From positions 496,001 through 560,000 of the forward strand of contig NZ_CP115775.1 of assembly GCF_027913035.1 (NCBI RefSeq): a stretch of DNA of 64,000 bases, written 5' to 3'. Every line of letters begins with the position of its first letter. Position 1 is the first letter of the stretch. The DNA is from Paracoccus albus. GTDB lineage: Bacteria; Pseudomonadota; Alphaproteobacteria; Rhodobacterales; Rhodobacteraceae. Of this stretch, positions 38,380 through 50,736 are shown in pieces. Made by a program: the position numbers and the translations under genes. The notes below the pieces were generated by a model. That model saw only the letters and a list, made by a program, of their open reading frames with translations. It was not told the DNA's origin and ran no database searches.

Positions 38380-39567
38380 ATGGATTGTGATATTCTGATC
38401 ATTGGCGCGGGTGCAGCGGGGATGTTCTGTGCCGGAACCGCGCGGGCTGGCGGGGCCTACGTCATCGTGTTGGACCATGCAGCGAAGCCGGGCGAGAAAA
38501 TACGCATTTCGGGCGGGGGAAGGTGCAACTTTACCAACCTCGCCACGTCGCGAGAGCGTTTTCTGTCCGAGAACCCGCGCTTCTGCGCTTCGGCACTGGC
38601 GGGCTACCGGCCACGGGACTTCGTTGCTCTGGTAGATCGCGCGGGAATTGCCTGGCATGAAAAGGCGCTTGGCCAACTGTTCTGCGACGGGAAGGCCACG
38701 CAGATCACTGAGCTTCTGATCCGCCGGATGGAGGGTGCGGAGCTGTGGCTTCAGACGCAGCTTCAGCAGCTGGAACGTTCGGCCGAGGGCTTTCTCGCCA
38801 GAACATCGCGCGGTGTCGTTCGCGCAAGCCGTGTCGTGGTCGCTTGCGGTGCCAAGTCGATCCCGAAGATGGGCGCGACCGGTTTGGCCTATGATCTGGC
38901 GCGACAATTCGGGCTGCGCATTGTCGAAACCCGGCCCGGCCTCGTGCCGCTGACCTTTGCCGAGCAGGAGCTTGCGCTGTGTAAGCCTCTGGCCGGCATT
39001 TCGGTCGAGGCGGAGGTTCGCCACGCAAAAACCGTGTTCAGTGATGCGCTGCTCTTTACACATCGCGGTCTGTCCGGGCCTGCGATCCTTCAGATCTCCA
39101 GCTTCTGGCGACCGGGCGAAGAAATCACCGTTAATCTGGCGCCAGAGACTGACATGGCCGCGTTGCTGCGCGAGCGGCGCGGACAGGGTGGCCGGGTAAA
39201 TGTTGCCACCGCCATCGGCAGTGCCCTGCCTGCGCGATTGGCCGATACAATTGTCGCTGAGCTGGGTCTGGACGGCGCGCGGCTTGCCGATCAGAACAAC
39301 GCGGTGCTCGACCGTATCGCGACCCGGATCAATCGCTGGCAGTTGCGGCCCGTCGGGTCCGAGGGTTACCGGACGGCAGAGGTCACGGTAGGCGGTGTCG
39401 ACACCCGTGATCTGGATGCCCGAACCATGCAGGCCCGTGACGTTCCGGGCCTGTATTTCATCGGGGAATGTGTCGATGTGACCGGCTGGCTTGGTGGGTA
39501 TAATTTCCAATGGGCCTGGGCGTCGGCCCATGCGGCGGGGGTTTCGCTGGCCGGAGGCTCGCGCTAA
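38380..39567 (+). CDS. HI0933/YhiN-family flavoprotein
   Basis: 395 residues. FAD-binding [13 protein letters not shown] near 7-19, the family hallmark [11 protein letters not shown] near 46-56, and C-terminal [21 protein letters not shown] (split here at its centre, near 361-381). Members of TIGR00275 are FAD proteins of mostly unknown reaction; BaiN of Clostridium scindens is one reported example. It stands between tRNA-Gln and tgt on the plus strand, 28 bases before tgt. Confidence 0.88.
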   Translation: MDCDILIIGAGAAGMFCAGTARAGGAYVIVLDHAAKPGEKIRISGGGRCNFTNLATSRERFLSENPRFCASALAGYRPRDFVALVDRAGIAWHEKALGQLFCDGKATQITELLIRRMEGAELWLQTQLQQLERSAEGFLARTSRGVVRASRVVVACGAKSIPKMGATGLAYDLARQFGLRIVETRPGLVPLTFAEQELALCKPLAGISVEAEVRHAKTVFSDALLFTHRGLSGPAILQISSFWRPGEEITVNLAPETDMAALLRERRGQGGRVNVATAIGSALPARLADTIVAELGLDGARLADQNNAVLDRIATRINRWQLRPVGSEGYRTAEVTVGGVDTRDLDARTMQARDVPGLYFIGECVDVTGWLGGYNFQWAWASAHAAGVSLAGGSR

Positions 39568-39595
39568 AAGGCGAGGCTTCACGAAAGGGCCGGAT

Positions 39596-40723
39596 ATGAG
39601 CAGGTTTTCCTTCAGCCTTAACGCAACGGATGGACGCGCGCGCGCAGGTGTCATTCAGACGCCGCGCGGCGAGATTCGCACGCCGGCCTTCATGCCGGTC
39701 GGTACGGCAGCGACGGTCAAGGCGATGTTACCGGAATCGGTGCGGGCGACCGGGGCGGATATTCTGCTGGGCAACACCTATCACCTGATGTTGCGACCCG
39801 GTGCTGAGCGGATCGAACGGCTTGGCGGGTTGCATAAATTCATGAACTGGGATCGGCCCATCCTGACCGACTCGGGCGGGTTTCAGGTCATGAGCCTCGC
39901 CGATCTGCGCAAACTGACCGAGGACGGAGTGACCTTCGCCAGTCATGTGGACGGATCGCGCCATTTCCTTACACCGGAAACCAGCATGGAAATTCAGCGC
40001 CAGCTTGGTTCAGATATTGTCATGGCCTTTGACGAATGTCCGGCCCTGCCCGCGACCGAGGAACGCCAGGCCGAGGCAATGCGCCTGTCGATGCGGTGGG
40101 CGCAGCGGTCGCGCGACGCGTTCGGCGACCGGCCCGGACATGCGCTGTTCGGCATCATGCAGGGCGGCGTGATCCGGCATCTGCGCGAGGAAAGCGCCGG
40201 GGCGCTGAAGGCTATCGGCTTTGACGGATACGCCATTGGCGGCCTTGCCGTGGGCGAGGGGCAAGAGGCGATGTTCGGCGTGCTCGACTATGCCACCGAT
40301 CTGCTGCCACAGGCGCAGCCGCGTTACCTGATGGGTGTCGGCAAGCCCGATGATGTGGTCGGCGCGGTGCAGCGCGGGGTGGATATGATGGATTGTGTCC
40401 TGCCCTCTCGTTCCGGCCGGACAGGGCAGGCCTGGACACGGCGCGGGCAGGTGAACATCAAGAACGCCCGTCACGCCGACGATCCGCGCCCGCTGGACGA
40501 GGATTGCACATGCCCGGCCTGCACCGGATACAGCCGTGCCTATCTGCACCATGTTTTCCGCGCCGGAGAGATGATCTCGGGAATGCTGCTGACATGGCAT
40601 AACCTGCATTATTATCAGGATCTGATGTCGGGCTTGCGCGACGCGATAGCCGCGCAAAGCCTGAACGACTATGTCGCGGCTTTCCACGCTGACAGGGCTG
40701 GGGGCGATATCCCGCCGCTCTAG
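39596..40723 (+). CDS. tgt: Queuine tRNA-ribosyltransferase
   Basis: This exchanges guanine-34 for preQ1 in tRNAs with GUN anticodons (EC 2.4.2.29). The product is 375 residues: [12 protein letters not shown] near 96-107 with the active-site Asp, [13 protein letters not shown] near 213, [12 protein letters not shown] with the nucleophile Asp near 263, and the zinc site [16 protein letters not shown] near the C-terminus. The start at 39596 has GAAAGGG upstream; the frame is open further back inside the flavoprotein gene. Confidence 0.97.
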   Translation: MSRFSFSLNATDGRARAGVIQTPRGEIRTPAFMPVGTAATVKAMLPESVRATGADILLGNTYHLMLRPGAERIERLGGLHKFMNWDRPILTDSGGFQVMSLADLRKLTEDGVTFASHVDGSRHFLTPETSMEIQRQLGSDIVMAFDECPALPATEERQAEAMRLSMRWAQRSRDAFGDRPGHALFGIMQGGVIRHLREESAGALKAIGFDGYAIGGLAVGEGQEAMFGVLDYATDLLPQAQPRYLMGVGKPDDVVGAVQRGVDMMDCVLPSRSGRTGQAWTRRGQVNIKNARHADDPRPLDEDCTCPACTGYSRAYLHHVFRAGEMISGMLLTWHNLHYYQDLMSGLRDAIAAQSLNDYVAAFHADRAGGDIPPL

Positions 40724-40827
40724 CCCATCCCGATCGGCAAATATGCGAATTTTCTTCCAAATTTGCGCAGAATTCCCTATTCCGGTCGGCACCGGCGGAC
40801 GAACCGCCCAGTGCACGAAAGGTCCAG

Positions 40828-42006
40828 ATGTCAGAGTTCACAACAATCACAACGACCGACGCGCTCGCGGTATTTTGCGAAGAAGCGAAGGCGCAGCCCT
40901 ACGTCACGATAGATACAGAGTTCCTGCGAGAGCGGACCTTCTATTCCCGGCTTTGCCTGATCCAGATGGCGCTGCCGCCCTCGTCCACCGGCAAGGAAAC
41001 CGGCGGTCCGGCCGTGCTTGTCGATCCGCTGGCACCCGACCTGTCGCTGGAGCCGCTGTATGACCTGTTCCGCCATGAAGGCACGGTGAAGGTCTTTCAT
41101 GCAGCGCGGCAGGATCTGGAGATTTTCTTCCACGATGCAGGCATCTTTCCTTCGCCGCTTTTTGACACGCAAATCGCCGCAATGGTCTGCGGGTTTGGCG
41201 AGCAGGTCGGCTATGAAACCCTTGTCCGCAAGATCGCGAAGGACAGTCTGGACAAGTCATCGCGTTTCACCGATTGGTCGCAGCGGCCCTTGTCCAAGGC
41301 GCAACAGGAATATGCGATAGCCGATGTGACACATCTGCGGGCCATTTATGAATACCTGCGCGCACAGTTGGACAAGACCGGGCGCGGTCCCTGGGTGTCC
41401 GAGGAAATCGCCGTCCTGGTCGATCCGGAAACCTATATCACCCGGCCCGCCGACGCATGGCAGCGGGTGCGGACCCGCACAAACTCTCCGCGTTTTCTGG
41501 CCGTCGTGCGTAAACTGGCAGAATTCCGCGAGGAATATGCCCAAAGCCGCAATGTGCCACGCTCGCGCGTGTTCAAGGATGACGCCTTGGTAGAGCTTGC
41601 CTCGACCCGGCCGCAGACAGAGGCAGATCTTGGTAAATCACGGCTGCTGATGCGTGAAGGCAGGCGGCCCGAAATTGCGCAGGGCATACTTGCTGCCGTC
41701 AAGGCAGGACTGGAGGACCCTGATCCGCCGCGTCTGCCGAAGGAAACCCACAACCCGCCGGGCAATGCAGCACTTGGCGAATTGCTGCGTGTGCTTCTGA
41801 AGGCAAAGGCCGAACAGACCGGCGTCGCTCCGAAGCTGATTGCCACGACGTCCGAACTTGACTCGATCGCGCAGGGCGACCGGAACGTACCAGCTTTGCA
41901 TGGGTGGCGGGCAGAGGTGTTTGGCCAGGATGCATTGCGTCTGGCGGGCGGAGAAATCGCCCTTTCTGCGGAAGGGGGGGCCATCCGGGTCGTCGAATTG
42001 GTTTGA
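40828..42006 (+). CDS. rnd: Ribonuclease D
   Basis: A 3'-5' exoribonuclease of tRNA and other stable RNA maturation. 392 residues: the DEDDy exonuclease motifs are TIDTEFLRERT near 25-35, VFHAARQDLEIF near 89-100 and YAIADVTHLRAIYEYL near 155-170, followed by an HRDC domain (about 205-290). The C-terminal 100 residues are typical of alphaproteobacterial Rnd. Its TGA overlaps a TTG start of the next gene. Confidence 0.96.
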   Translation: MSEFTTITTTDALAVFCEEAKAQPYVTIDTEFLRERTFYSRLCLIQMALPPSSTGKETGGPAVLVDPLAPDLSLEPLYDLFRHEGTVKVFHAARQDLEIFFHDAGIFPSPLFDTQIAAMVCGFGEQVGYETLVRKIAKDSLDKSSRFTDWSQRPLSKAQQEYAIADVTHLRAIYEYLRAQLDKTGRGPWVSEEIAVLVDPETYITRPADAWQRVRTRTNSPRFLAVVRKLAEFREEYAQSRNVPRSRVFKDDALVELASTRPQTEADLGKSRLLMREGRRPEIAQGILAAVKAGLEDPDPPRLPKETHNPPGNAALGELLRVLLKAKAEQTGVAPKLIATTSELDSIAQGDRNVPALHGWRAEVFGQDALRLAGGEIALSAEGGAIRVVELV

Positions 42007-42992
42007 GGGTCACGCTGCGACCGCTTGTTCAGGCGGATGTCCAACAGATCTACCGGGGCCTGCAAGAGGCCGGCACCTCTAAATGGTTGCATTCCCTGCC
42101 TTGGCCCTACCGCATGTCCGATGCGGCGGATTTCGTTCTTCGGCTGGCGCAGGGCTGCGATCAGGCAATCACCGTCGATGGCGAATTTGCCGGCGTCATC
42201 AGATGTATCGGAGAACCGGGATACTGGGTGCTGCCACAGTTTCGGAATAAAGGCGTCGCGACCCGCGCAATGGTTATTGTCCTGCAGGATCGTTTCGCCG
42301 AAGGCGCGGTTAAGATTGAAGCCGGGCATCTGGTCGGCAACGCAGCCTCACGCGCCGTGCTTCTGCGTCTGGGATTCGTGGATTGCGGCACAGATCAGGT
42401 CCATCACAATGCAACCGGCAAAGAGGTAAAGCGTCATGTGATGGTGGTAACACCGCAGGCTTTTGCTGAAAGCCACGCGCTGCGGGACGCACCCGAACTG
42501 CGGGTGGTGACCCGACGGATTGTCATGGACAGGCTGATGCCCGATGACGTGCCCGCAATACATGCCATCCTGACCGAGCCGAGCTGCGCGCGCATGCTGA
42601 TGCGCTTTCGTCGAGATCATTCGGTCGAGGATATAGCGACCATGCTTGCCGACGACATTCGCCCTGACACACGCCCGCTAAGGCTGGCAGTGCGACTGGC
42701 CGGGCGCTGTGTCGGGACGGTCGGCGTCGACAAGGGAAACGAGCCTGCCGTCTTCTACTGCATAGCGCCTGATTGCCACGGCAAGGGCATCGCCTCGGAA
42801 ATCCTGCCGCCGTTCTGCGATGCGGTTAAACGGCGTTTCGAACTCGCGTCCCTGAAGGCAGAGGTGTTCTGCGACAACCCTGCCTCTCGCCGTGTGCTTG
42901 AAAAAGCCGGATTCGAAGTCGCTGGCACAAAGCTTATGATCTCTGCTGCACGAAACGCGCCTGCAGAGGGGTGGATCATGCGCCGGTCCTGA
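42003..42992 (+). CDS. Tandem two-domain GNAT N-acetyltransferase
   Basis: 329 residues carrying two full GNAT domains: the first (about 1-145) with FRNKGVATRAM near 80-90, the second (about 165-325) with CHGKGIASEIL near 258-268; both are acetyl-CoA pyrophosphate loops. Both domains are RimJ/RimL-like. No ATG is well placed; I take the TTG at 42003, overlapping the rnd stop by TTGA. An upstream frame exists but lies inside rnd. The acceptor is unknown. Confidence 0.8.
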   Translation: MRVTLRPLVQADVQQIYRGLQEAGTSKWLHSLPWPYRMSDAADFVLRLAQGCDQAITVDGEFAGVIRCIGEPGYWVLPQFRNKGVATRAMVIVLQDRFAEGAVKIEAGHLVGNAASRAVLLRLGFVDCGTDQVHHNATGKEVKRHVMVVTPQAFAESHALRDAPELRVVTRRIVMDRLMPDDVPAIHAILTEPSCARMLMRFRRDHSVEDIATMLADDIRPDTRPLRLAVRLAGRCVGTVGVDKGNEPAVFYCIAPDCHGKGIASEILPPFCDAVKRRFELASLKAEVFCDNPASRRVLEKAGFEVAGTKLMISAARNAPAEGWIMRRS

Positions 42993-42998
42993 AAACAC

Positions 42999-43961
42999 TT
43001 ACCAGCGAAGAACGACAGCGCCCCAGCTTAAACCGCCACCGATCGCTTCGGTCACGATGACATCACCCTCGGCGAATGTCCCTGCATCCGCCGCGACAGA
43101 CAGGGCCAGAGGGATAGAGGCAGCGGATGTATTGCCATGATCCGCGACGGTCAGCACGACCTTTTCCATCGGCAGATGCATCCGCTGCGCCGTGGCGGCG
43201 ATGATGCGGGCATTTGCCTGATGCGGCACCAGCCAGTCGACATCGCCGGCGCTAAGCCCTGCTTTTTCGATGGCGCGATGCGCAGTTTCGGCCAGCTTTT
43301 CGACAGCGTGGCGGAACAGGACATTGCCCTGCATCCGCAGCTTTCCTGACGTGCCTGTCGTCGCTACACCACCATCGACGTAAAGGATATCGCGGTAACT
43401 GCCGTCGCTGTTCAGGTCATGGGCCAGAATGCCGCGTTCACCGGCTTGCACCGCCTCCAGAACGATTGCCCCGGCCCCGTCGCCAAACAAAACACAAGTG
43501 CCGCGATCTTCCCAGTCCATCAGTTTGCTGAACGTCTCGGCACCGATCACAAGCACGCGCTCCGCCTGACCGGACCGGATAAGGCCGTCGGCATTGGCAA
43601 GCGCAAAGACGAACCCGGCGCAGACGGCCTGAACGTCAAAGGCAAAGCCGTGCTTCATGCCGAGACCTGCCTGAACCATCGTGGCGACCGATGGAAAGGT
43701 CAGGTCGGGCGTCGAGGTGGCAACGATGATGGCATCGATTTGCTCCGCCGGGATGCCCGCGTTCTGCAACGCACGCTCTGCGGCCTTGATCGCCATCTGC
43801 GATGTGGTCTCACCTTCAGCCGCGAAATGGCGGCGCTCTATCCCGGTGCGCGCACGAATCCATTCGTCCGATGTGTCGATCTTGTCTTCGAACCAGGCGT
43901 TTTCGATCACGCGTTCAGGCAGATAGTGGCCTGTACCGCGAATGACGGCGCGATGTGTCAC
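42999..43961 (-). CDS. fabH: Beta-ketoacyl-ACP synthase III
   Basis: This starts fatty acid synthesis by condensing acetyl-CoA with malonyl-ACP (EC 2.3.1.180). 320 residues with the catalytic triad Cys114 (AVCAGF), His247 (VPHQAN) and Asn277 (HGNTSA). Its ATG overlaps the plsX stop. In many related genomes ihfA and a merR gene follow fabH; here the convergent GNAT gene ends 6 bases away instead. Confidence 0.97.
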   Translation of the reverse strand: MTHRAVIRGTGHYLPERVIENAWFEDKIDTSDEWIRARTGIERRHFAAEGETTSQMAIKAAERALQNAGIPAEQIDAIIVATSTPDLTFPSVATMVQAGLGMKHGFAFDVQAVCAGFVFALANADGLIRSGQAERVLVIGAETFSKLMDWEDRGTCVLFGDGAGAIVLEAVQAGERGILAHDLNSDGSYRDILYVDGGVATTGTSGKLRMQGNVLFRHAVEKLAETAHRAIEKAGLSAGDVDWLVPHQANARIIAATAQRMHLPMEKVVLTVADHGNTSAASIPLALSVAADAGTFAEGDVIVTEAIGGGLSWGAVVLRW

Positions 43962-45082
43962 GGCGCAGCCCCCTCTGTGGATGAGGTGTTTGTTGCGTGC
44001 GACCCGTCCACATTCGCGGCGACTTCGGCGACACGCGCCGCGAGACGGTCCTGAAAGCCGGACTGCACAAGCTGAAAGGCCAGCTTGATCGCCGCCGACA
44101 CGCCCGTCGAATCGGCCGAGCCGTGGGATTTGACGACCATGCCGTTCAACCCAAGGAAAACACCGCCATTCACCCGACGGGGGTCGATCCGCTTTTGCAG
44201 CCGCTTGATGGATGTCAGTGCCAGAAACGCGGCCATCTTGGACAGTGCAGAGTTGTTAAACGCCTCACGCAGGAAATCCCCGACAAGCTTCGCCGTTCCT
44301 TCGCCCGTTTTCAGCGCGACGTTGCCTGTAAACCCGTCGGTCACGATCACATCGACCCGGTCCGAAGGCAGATCGCCGCCTTCAACGAAGCCGACATAGT
44401 CGAAACCGCCGGTCTCCTGTGCTTGCTGGATCAGATCATGCGCCTCGCGCAACTCGGCCCGGCCCTTATGTTCCTCGGTTCCGACATTGAGAAGGCCGAT
44501 ACGCGGACGCGGCAGGTCCAGGCCGTTCCGCGCATAGGCTGCACCCATCAGTGCATATTGCAGCAGATCGGTCGCATCGGCGCGAATATCGGCGCCACAA
44601 TCCAGCATGACATTAAAGCCCTGCGGATTGCGAGACGGCCACAGGCAGGCAATCGCCGGGCGGTTCACACCGGGCAGTTTGCGCAGCCGGATCATCGACA
44701 GCGCCATCAGCGCCCCGGTATTGCCGCAGGAAACGGCAATCGAGGCCTCGCCCGCGCGCACCGAATCAACGGCAGACCACATTGACGTGCCCTGCGCGTT
44801 GCGGATCACCTGACCGGGTTTGTCGCCCATCGAGACGACGCCTTCGGCATTGCGGATCACACAGCGTTCGGCCAGGCCCCTTTTCTTCGCGATCAGTCGC
44901 GAAAGCTCGGGCTCGGGCCCGTGGACGATAAAGCTGATGTCAGGGTTCTTTTCGGCACTTTTCTCGATTCCCGCGACGACTGCCGCGGGGCCGTGATCAC
45001 CACCCATCGCATCAACGGAAATGACCACGCTGCCCCCATTCGAGGGGCGGCGTGGTGCATCTTGGTCCGCGTTCTGCGTCAT
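43958..45082 (-). CDS. plsX: Phosphate acyltransferase PlsX
   Basis: This makes acyl-phosphate from acyl-ACP for phospholipid synthesis (EC 2.3.1.274). 374 residues; VISVDAMGGDHGP near 20-32, SCGNTGALMALS near 119-130, ATDGFTG-type motif VTDGFTGNVALKTGEG near 245-260 and NGMVVKSHGSAD near 328. It overlaps fabH and follows rpmF by 17 bases, the conserved rpmF-plsX-fabH order. Confidence 0.97.
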   Translation of the reverse strand: MTQNADQDAPRRPSNGGSVVISVDAMGGDHGPAAVVAGIEKSAEKNPDISFIVHGPEPELSRLIAKKRGLAERCVIRNAEGVVSMGDKPGQVIRNAQGTSMWSAVDSVRAGEASIAVSCGNTGALMALSMIRLRKLPGVNRPAIACLWPSRNPQGFNVMLDCGADIRADATDLLQYALMGAAYARNGLDLPRPRIGLLNVGTEEHKGRAELREAHDLIQQAQETGGFDYVGFVEGGDLPSDRVDVIVTDGFTGNVALKTGEGTAKLVGDFLREAFNNSALSKMAAFLALTSIKRLQKRIDPRRVNGGVFLGLNGMVVKSHGSADSTGVSAAIKLAFQLVQSGFQDRLAARVAEVAANVDGSHATNTSSTEGAAP

Positions 45083-45099
45083 GCAGCTACGTCAGCCGC

Positions 45100-45306
45100 T
45101 CAGGCCGCGTCGTCGTCCAGGTCGATCTCGGTCGACTGAGCGACGACTTCACGATCAGCGTAATGGCCGCAGGACCGGCAAACGTGATGCGGGCGTTTCA
45201 ATTCGCCACAGGACGGGCATTCATTGGGGTTCGCCGCCGACAGGGCGTCATGCGCGCGGCGCATGTTACGCTTGGAACGGGTCACTCGGTTCTGAGGGAC
45301 AGCCAT
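45100..45306 (-). CDS. rpmF: 50S ribosomal protein L32
   Basis: 68 residues, [19 protein letters not shown] at the start, with four cysteines in two pairs (CPSCG near 30-34 and CRSCG near 43-47) that bind zinc. It opens the rpmF-plsX-fabH operon. The DUF177 (YceD) gene that usually precedes rpmF is not here; mobA lies 184 bases upstream on the same strand. Confidence 0.98.
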   Translation of the reverse strand: MAVPQNRVTRSKRNMRRAHDALSAANPNECPSCGELKRPHHVCRSCGHYADREVVAQSTEIDLDDDAA

Positions 45307-45490
45307 GTCTCAACCTCGGGTCAGGGGCCGCGCAATCAATGCGGGGCCGGTGTAAAAACGGATCAGAGCCGCGGCAATAGGCGACAACCGTCCCGGTGGC
45401 AAGCAAAAAGCCTGTACGGGTTGATTGGCCCGAGCGCGCGGCCCGTGAACGCCGGAACATAGCGATTCTGCGTCATTGTGCAAGGCCGTA

Positions 45491-46108
45491 TTAGCCATAT
45501 TCCTTGCGCATTGGCCCGACTGTTGCCGCGTGGACCAGATCATCGGGCGTGTTCACATTGAGAAAGGCGTTCTGCTGACCGTCAAATATCGCCATCACGG
45601 CGTCATGCCGGTCAGCAAAGTCGCGGATTCGCCCCTGACCGGCGATGAGCGTCTGTCGCAGATCGCTCCGCAAACTGACCGGCCACAACCCGAATACCGG
45701 ATGCAGGCGCAACCGGCGGTTCGGATCGTAATCGGCTGCCAGCGAAAGCCCCGATCCGCCCGCCTCTCGCAACCTCTGAACAAGGTCGCCGGGCGGAAAC
45801 GGTGTATCACCCGCTGCAGTAACCACTGCCTCAGCCCCGATAGCGGAAGCCCAATCCATCGCAGCGAGTATTCCGGCGAGAGGGCCGGGAAAATTCGGCA
45901 GACTATCCGGCAGCACCGGCAAGCCGAATGCGGAAAACCGCGCCGCATCGCCATTCGCGCTGATCGCAATGGGCTGGGCCTGCGGCCTCAACCGATCCAG
46001 GACATGTTGCAGCAATGGTTTGCCATTCAAGGGCAGCAGCACCTTGTCGCCGCCACCCATGCGCATGGCCCGCCCGCCGGCAAGGATAACGGCGGGCAGG
46101 GCGGCCAT
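45491..46108 (-). CDS. mobA: Molybdenum cofactor guanylyltransferase
   Basis: This joins GMP to molybdopterin to form the guanine dinucleotide cofactor (EC 2.7.7.77). 205 residues with the nucleotide motif VILAGGRAMRMGGGDK near 7-22, PGPLAGILAAM near 70-80 and a metal Asp in AAGDTPF near 98. The start at 46108 overlaps the mrp stop by ATGA; the frame is open further upstream inside mrp. Last gene of tpiA-mrp-mobA. Confidence 0.92.
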   Translation of the reverse strand: MAALPAVILAGGRAMRMGGGDKVLLPLNGKPLLQHVLDRLRPQAQPIAISANGDAARFSAFGLPVLPDSLPNFPGPLAGILAAMDWASAIGAEAVVTAAGDTPFPPGDLVQRLREAGGSGLSLAADYDPNRRLRLHPVFGLWPVSLRSDLRQTLIAGQGRIRDFADRHDAVMAIFDGQQNAFLNVNTPDDLVHAATVGPMRKEYG

Positions 46109-47169
46109 CAGGCCGCGCCCGCCGTGACCAGCCCCTTGGCCAGATTGCGGAACGCCTGCGATGTCGCGCAATCCGGTGTGCTGATGGTGACCGGCGTTCC
46201 CGCGTCACCCGCCAGCCGGACGTCGATTTCCAGCGGCATCTCTCCCAGGACGGGCACGCCCAGCTTCTCAGCCTCGGCAGCGACACCGCCGTGGCCGAAA
46301 ATATGCTCGGCATGTCCGCAGTTCGAGCAGACATGCACAGACATGTTTTCGATCAGCCCGAGAATCGGGACGTTCAGTCGTTTGAACATGTCGATGGCCT
46401 TGCGCGCATCCAGAAGCGCCACATCCTGCGGGGTCGACACAATGATCGAGCCATCGACATGCGCCTTTTGCGACAGGGAAAGCTGAACGTCGCCGGTGCC
46501 AGGTGGCAGGTCTATGATCAGGATATCCAACTCTCCCCATTGCACCTGAAACAGCATCTGCTGCAACGCGCCCATCAGCATCGGGCCGCGCCAGATGATC
46601 GCCTCTTCCTCTTTGGTCAGCAGGCCGAGGGACATCAGCTTCACGCCGTGCCCTTCCATCGGGATGATCGTCTTGCCGTCCGGGCTGGCGGGTCTGCCGG
46701 TCACACCCATCATGCGCGGCTGGCTGGGGCCATAGACATCCGCATCCAGCAACCCGACCTTACGTCCCTCTGCCGCCAGTGCCACGGCGAGGTTCGCTGA
46801 TACCGTAGACTTACCCACACCGCCCTTGCCAGAGGCAATGGCGATAACTTTTTTCACACCCGGCACTCGTTCCGGCGCGTGCGGGCTTTTTGCCTTCGGT
46901 TTCAGATCCGGTGCTGCTTTCTCGTTATGCGCGGTCAGCACGCCGCTGACCTTGGTCACACCGTCAAGCGCCCGGATCGCGGCCTCGGCCTGCGACAGCG
47001 CGGCCTCCATCGCTTCGGCATGGGCCGGGTCGATCTCCATCACGAAGCGGACCTCTCCGCCCTCGACGGTGATTGCGCGCGCGATGCCCGCGTCAATCAG
47101 GTTCCCGCCCGAAACCGGGTCTGCAACGCCGCGCAGCGCTTCTGTCACGGTTTCCTTGGTCAGGGCCAT
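46108..47169 (-). CDS. mrp: Mrp/ApbC Fe-S cluster carrier ATPase
   Basis: 353 residues: an N-terminal MIP18-like domain (about 5-85), then a P-loop ATPase with IASGKGGVGKSTVSANLA near 113-130, DADVYGPSQPRM near 144, and the cluster-binding CSNCG near 282-286. It delivers Fe-S clusters to apoproteins. The start at 47169 (MALTKETV) is preferred over 47199. It lies 7 bases after tpiA and overlaps mobA. Confidence 0.95.
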   Translation of the reverse strand: MALTKETVTEALRGVADPVSGGNLIDAGIARAITVEGGEVRFVMEIDPAHAEAMEAALSQAEAAIRALDGVTKVSGVLTAHNEKAAPDLKPKAKSPHAPERVPGVKKVIAIASGKGGVGKSTVSANLAVALAAEGRKVGLLDADVYGPSQPRMMGVTGRPASPDGKTIIPMEGHGVKLMSLGLLTKEEEAIIWRGPMLMGALQQMLFQVQWGELDILIIDLPPGTGDVQLSLSQKAHVDGSIIVSTPQDVALLDARKAIDMFKRLNVPILGLIENMSVHVCSNCGHAEHIFGHGGVAAEAEKLGVPVLGEMPLEIDVRLAGDAGTPVTISTPDCATSQAFRNLAKGLVTAGAA

Positions 47170-47176
47170 GACGGGT

Positions 47177-47911
47177 TTACGCTTGCGCCAGAGCATCAAT
47201 CACCGGTCCGAAATCGCTTGCCTTCAGGCTGGCTCCGCCGACGAGGGCGCCATTCACATGGCTGATCGCGAAAATTTCCGCAGCATTGCCCGGCTTGACG
47301 CTGCCGCCATAAAGCAGCGTGAAATCCGCACCGTCGTCAAACCGCGCCGCCAGTTTCTCGCGCATCAGGGCGTGAACCTCGGCGATCTGGTCATTTGTCG
47401 GGGTGCGGCCCGTGCCGATGGCCCAGACGGGTTCATAGGCAATCACGCTGTTCGCCGCCGTCGCACAATCCGGCACCGAACCGGCCAGCTGGGTCGCAAT
47501 GACATCCAATGTTTCACCCGCATCGCGCTGCGCCTCGGTCTCACCTACGCAGATCACCGTCACCAGACGCGCCTCATGCGCCGCGACGGCCTTGGCCGAA
47601 ACCTGTTCATCGCTTTCGCCATGATCGGCCCGGCGTTCCGAATGGCCCAGAATGACATGGCTCGCACCCGCATCCTTCAGCATCGCCGCAGAGATATCAC
47701 CCGTATGCGCACCCGATTCCTTCGCATGGCAATCCTGACCGCCAATCGCGATTTCACCGGCATGGGCGACCGCAGCCGTCACCAGCGTCGCCGGAGGGCA
47801 GATCAGCACGTCACAGCCATTCTCCCGCGCGGCAAGCGCATCCAGCTCTGCCAACGCGGCGGTCAGCCCGTTCATTTTCCAGTTTCCGGCGGCGAGTTTC
47901 TTCGGGGCCAT
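47177..47911 (-). CDS. tpiA: Triosephosphate isomerase
   Basis: Glycolysis and gluconeogenesis (EC 5.3.1.1). 244 residues with all catalytic positions: Lys in GNWKMNG near 8-14, His in LGHSERR near 88-94, Glu in [11 protein letters not shown] near 159-169, and phosphate loop YGGSVKPGN near 201-209. The ribosome site AAGGAGGACGAT is strong, which decides the start at 47911. Confidence 0.98.
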   Translation of the reverse strand: MAPKKLAAGNWKMNGLTAALAELDALAARENGCDVLICPPATLVTAAVAHAGEIAIGGQDCHAKESGAHTGDISAAMLKDAGASHVILGHSERRADHGESDEQVSAKAVAAHEARLVTVICVGETEAQRDAGETLDVIATQLAGSVPDCATAANSVIAYEPVWAIGTGRTPTNDQIAEVHALMREKLAARFDDGADFTLLYGGSVKPGNAAEIFAISHVNGALVGGASLKASDFGPVIDALAQA

Positions 47912-47961
47912 ATCGTCCTCCTTATGGTCGGGGGAAGGGATAGGCCCGCAACGTGCGGGCT

Positions 47962-48342
47962 TCAAGCCTTGGGCGCAAGCTCACCCGTTTCACGGTCGAG
48001 CGAGAAGGACACCGATTCACCGCAGCCGCAAGCGTCAGTCACGTTGGGGTTGCGGAATTTGAACCCCGACTCCAGCAGCCCGGTTTCATAGTCGATTTCC
48101 GTGCCGAACAGGAACATCTGCGCGGTGGGCGCGATCAGAACACGGGCGCCGTTCTGTTCGATGATCTCATCGGACTTATCGGCCTCGGCCACCATATCCA
48201 TGGTGTATTCCATCCCCGCACAGCCGCCTTTCTTCAGCCCGATCTTCAGGCCGAAAGCCTCCTTGCCGGCCATCAGCCGGGAAATCTGGCGTTCCGCCGC
48301 CGGGGTGATCGTGACCGGGGCCTGTCCGGGAATAGAGAACAT
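47962..48342 (-). CDS. A-type Fe-S carrier, HesB/IscA family
   Basis: 126 residues with the three cluster-binding cysteines: Cys in [10 protein letters not shown] near 42, and the C-terminal CGCG near 107-110. It passes Fe-S clusters to target proteins, as IscA, SufA or ErpA do; which one cannot be decided here. No suf or isc genes are adjacent. It lies between purL (102 bases upstream) and tpiA (50 bases downstream), close to mrp, another cluster carrier. Confidence 0.92.
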   Translation of the reverse strand: MFSIPGQAPVTITPAAERQISRLMAGKEAFGLKIGLKKGGCAGMEYTMDMVAEADKSDEIIEQNGARVLIAPTAQMFLFGTEIDYETGLLESGFKFRNPNVTDACGCGESVSFSLDRETGELAPKA

Positions 48343-48444
48343 GGTGTCAGCCTTTGTTTGCGCTGTGTCAAAGGTAGGGGCAGGCAGGCTTTTTCTCAAG
48401 GGTTCTGGCCCGGCGGGCTTGCGCCCTTGATTCCGGGCCGGGAT

Positions 48445-50622
<2,178 letters not shown>

Positions 50623-50708
50623 GGCTGGTCCCCTTATCTTGCGCAATCGCCCGCCTTTTACGGTCACAGCCTTGCAAGGGAAAGGGGGCGAAACGCCTGC
50701 AAGTGCGC

Positions 50709-50736
50709 AAAAAAAAAGCCGGGCACGAAGCCCGGC
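50709..50736 (-). terminator. Strong Rho-independent terminator
   Basis: On the minus strand a perfect 7-base-pair GC stem (GCCGGGC, 5-base loop, GCCCGGC) is followed by nine T. It lies upstream of purL and downstream of the endolysin/holin pair, and ends a transcript coming from the right, either those genes or a small RNA starting near 50880. Confidence 0.88.
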
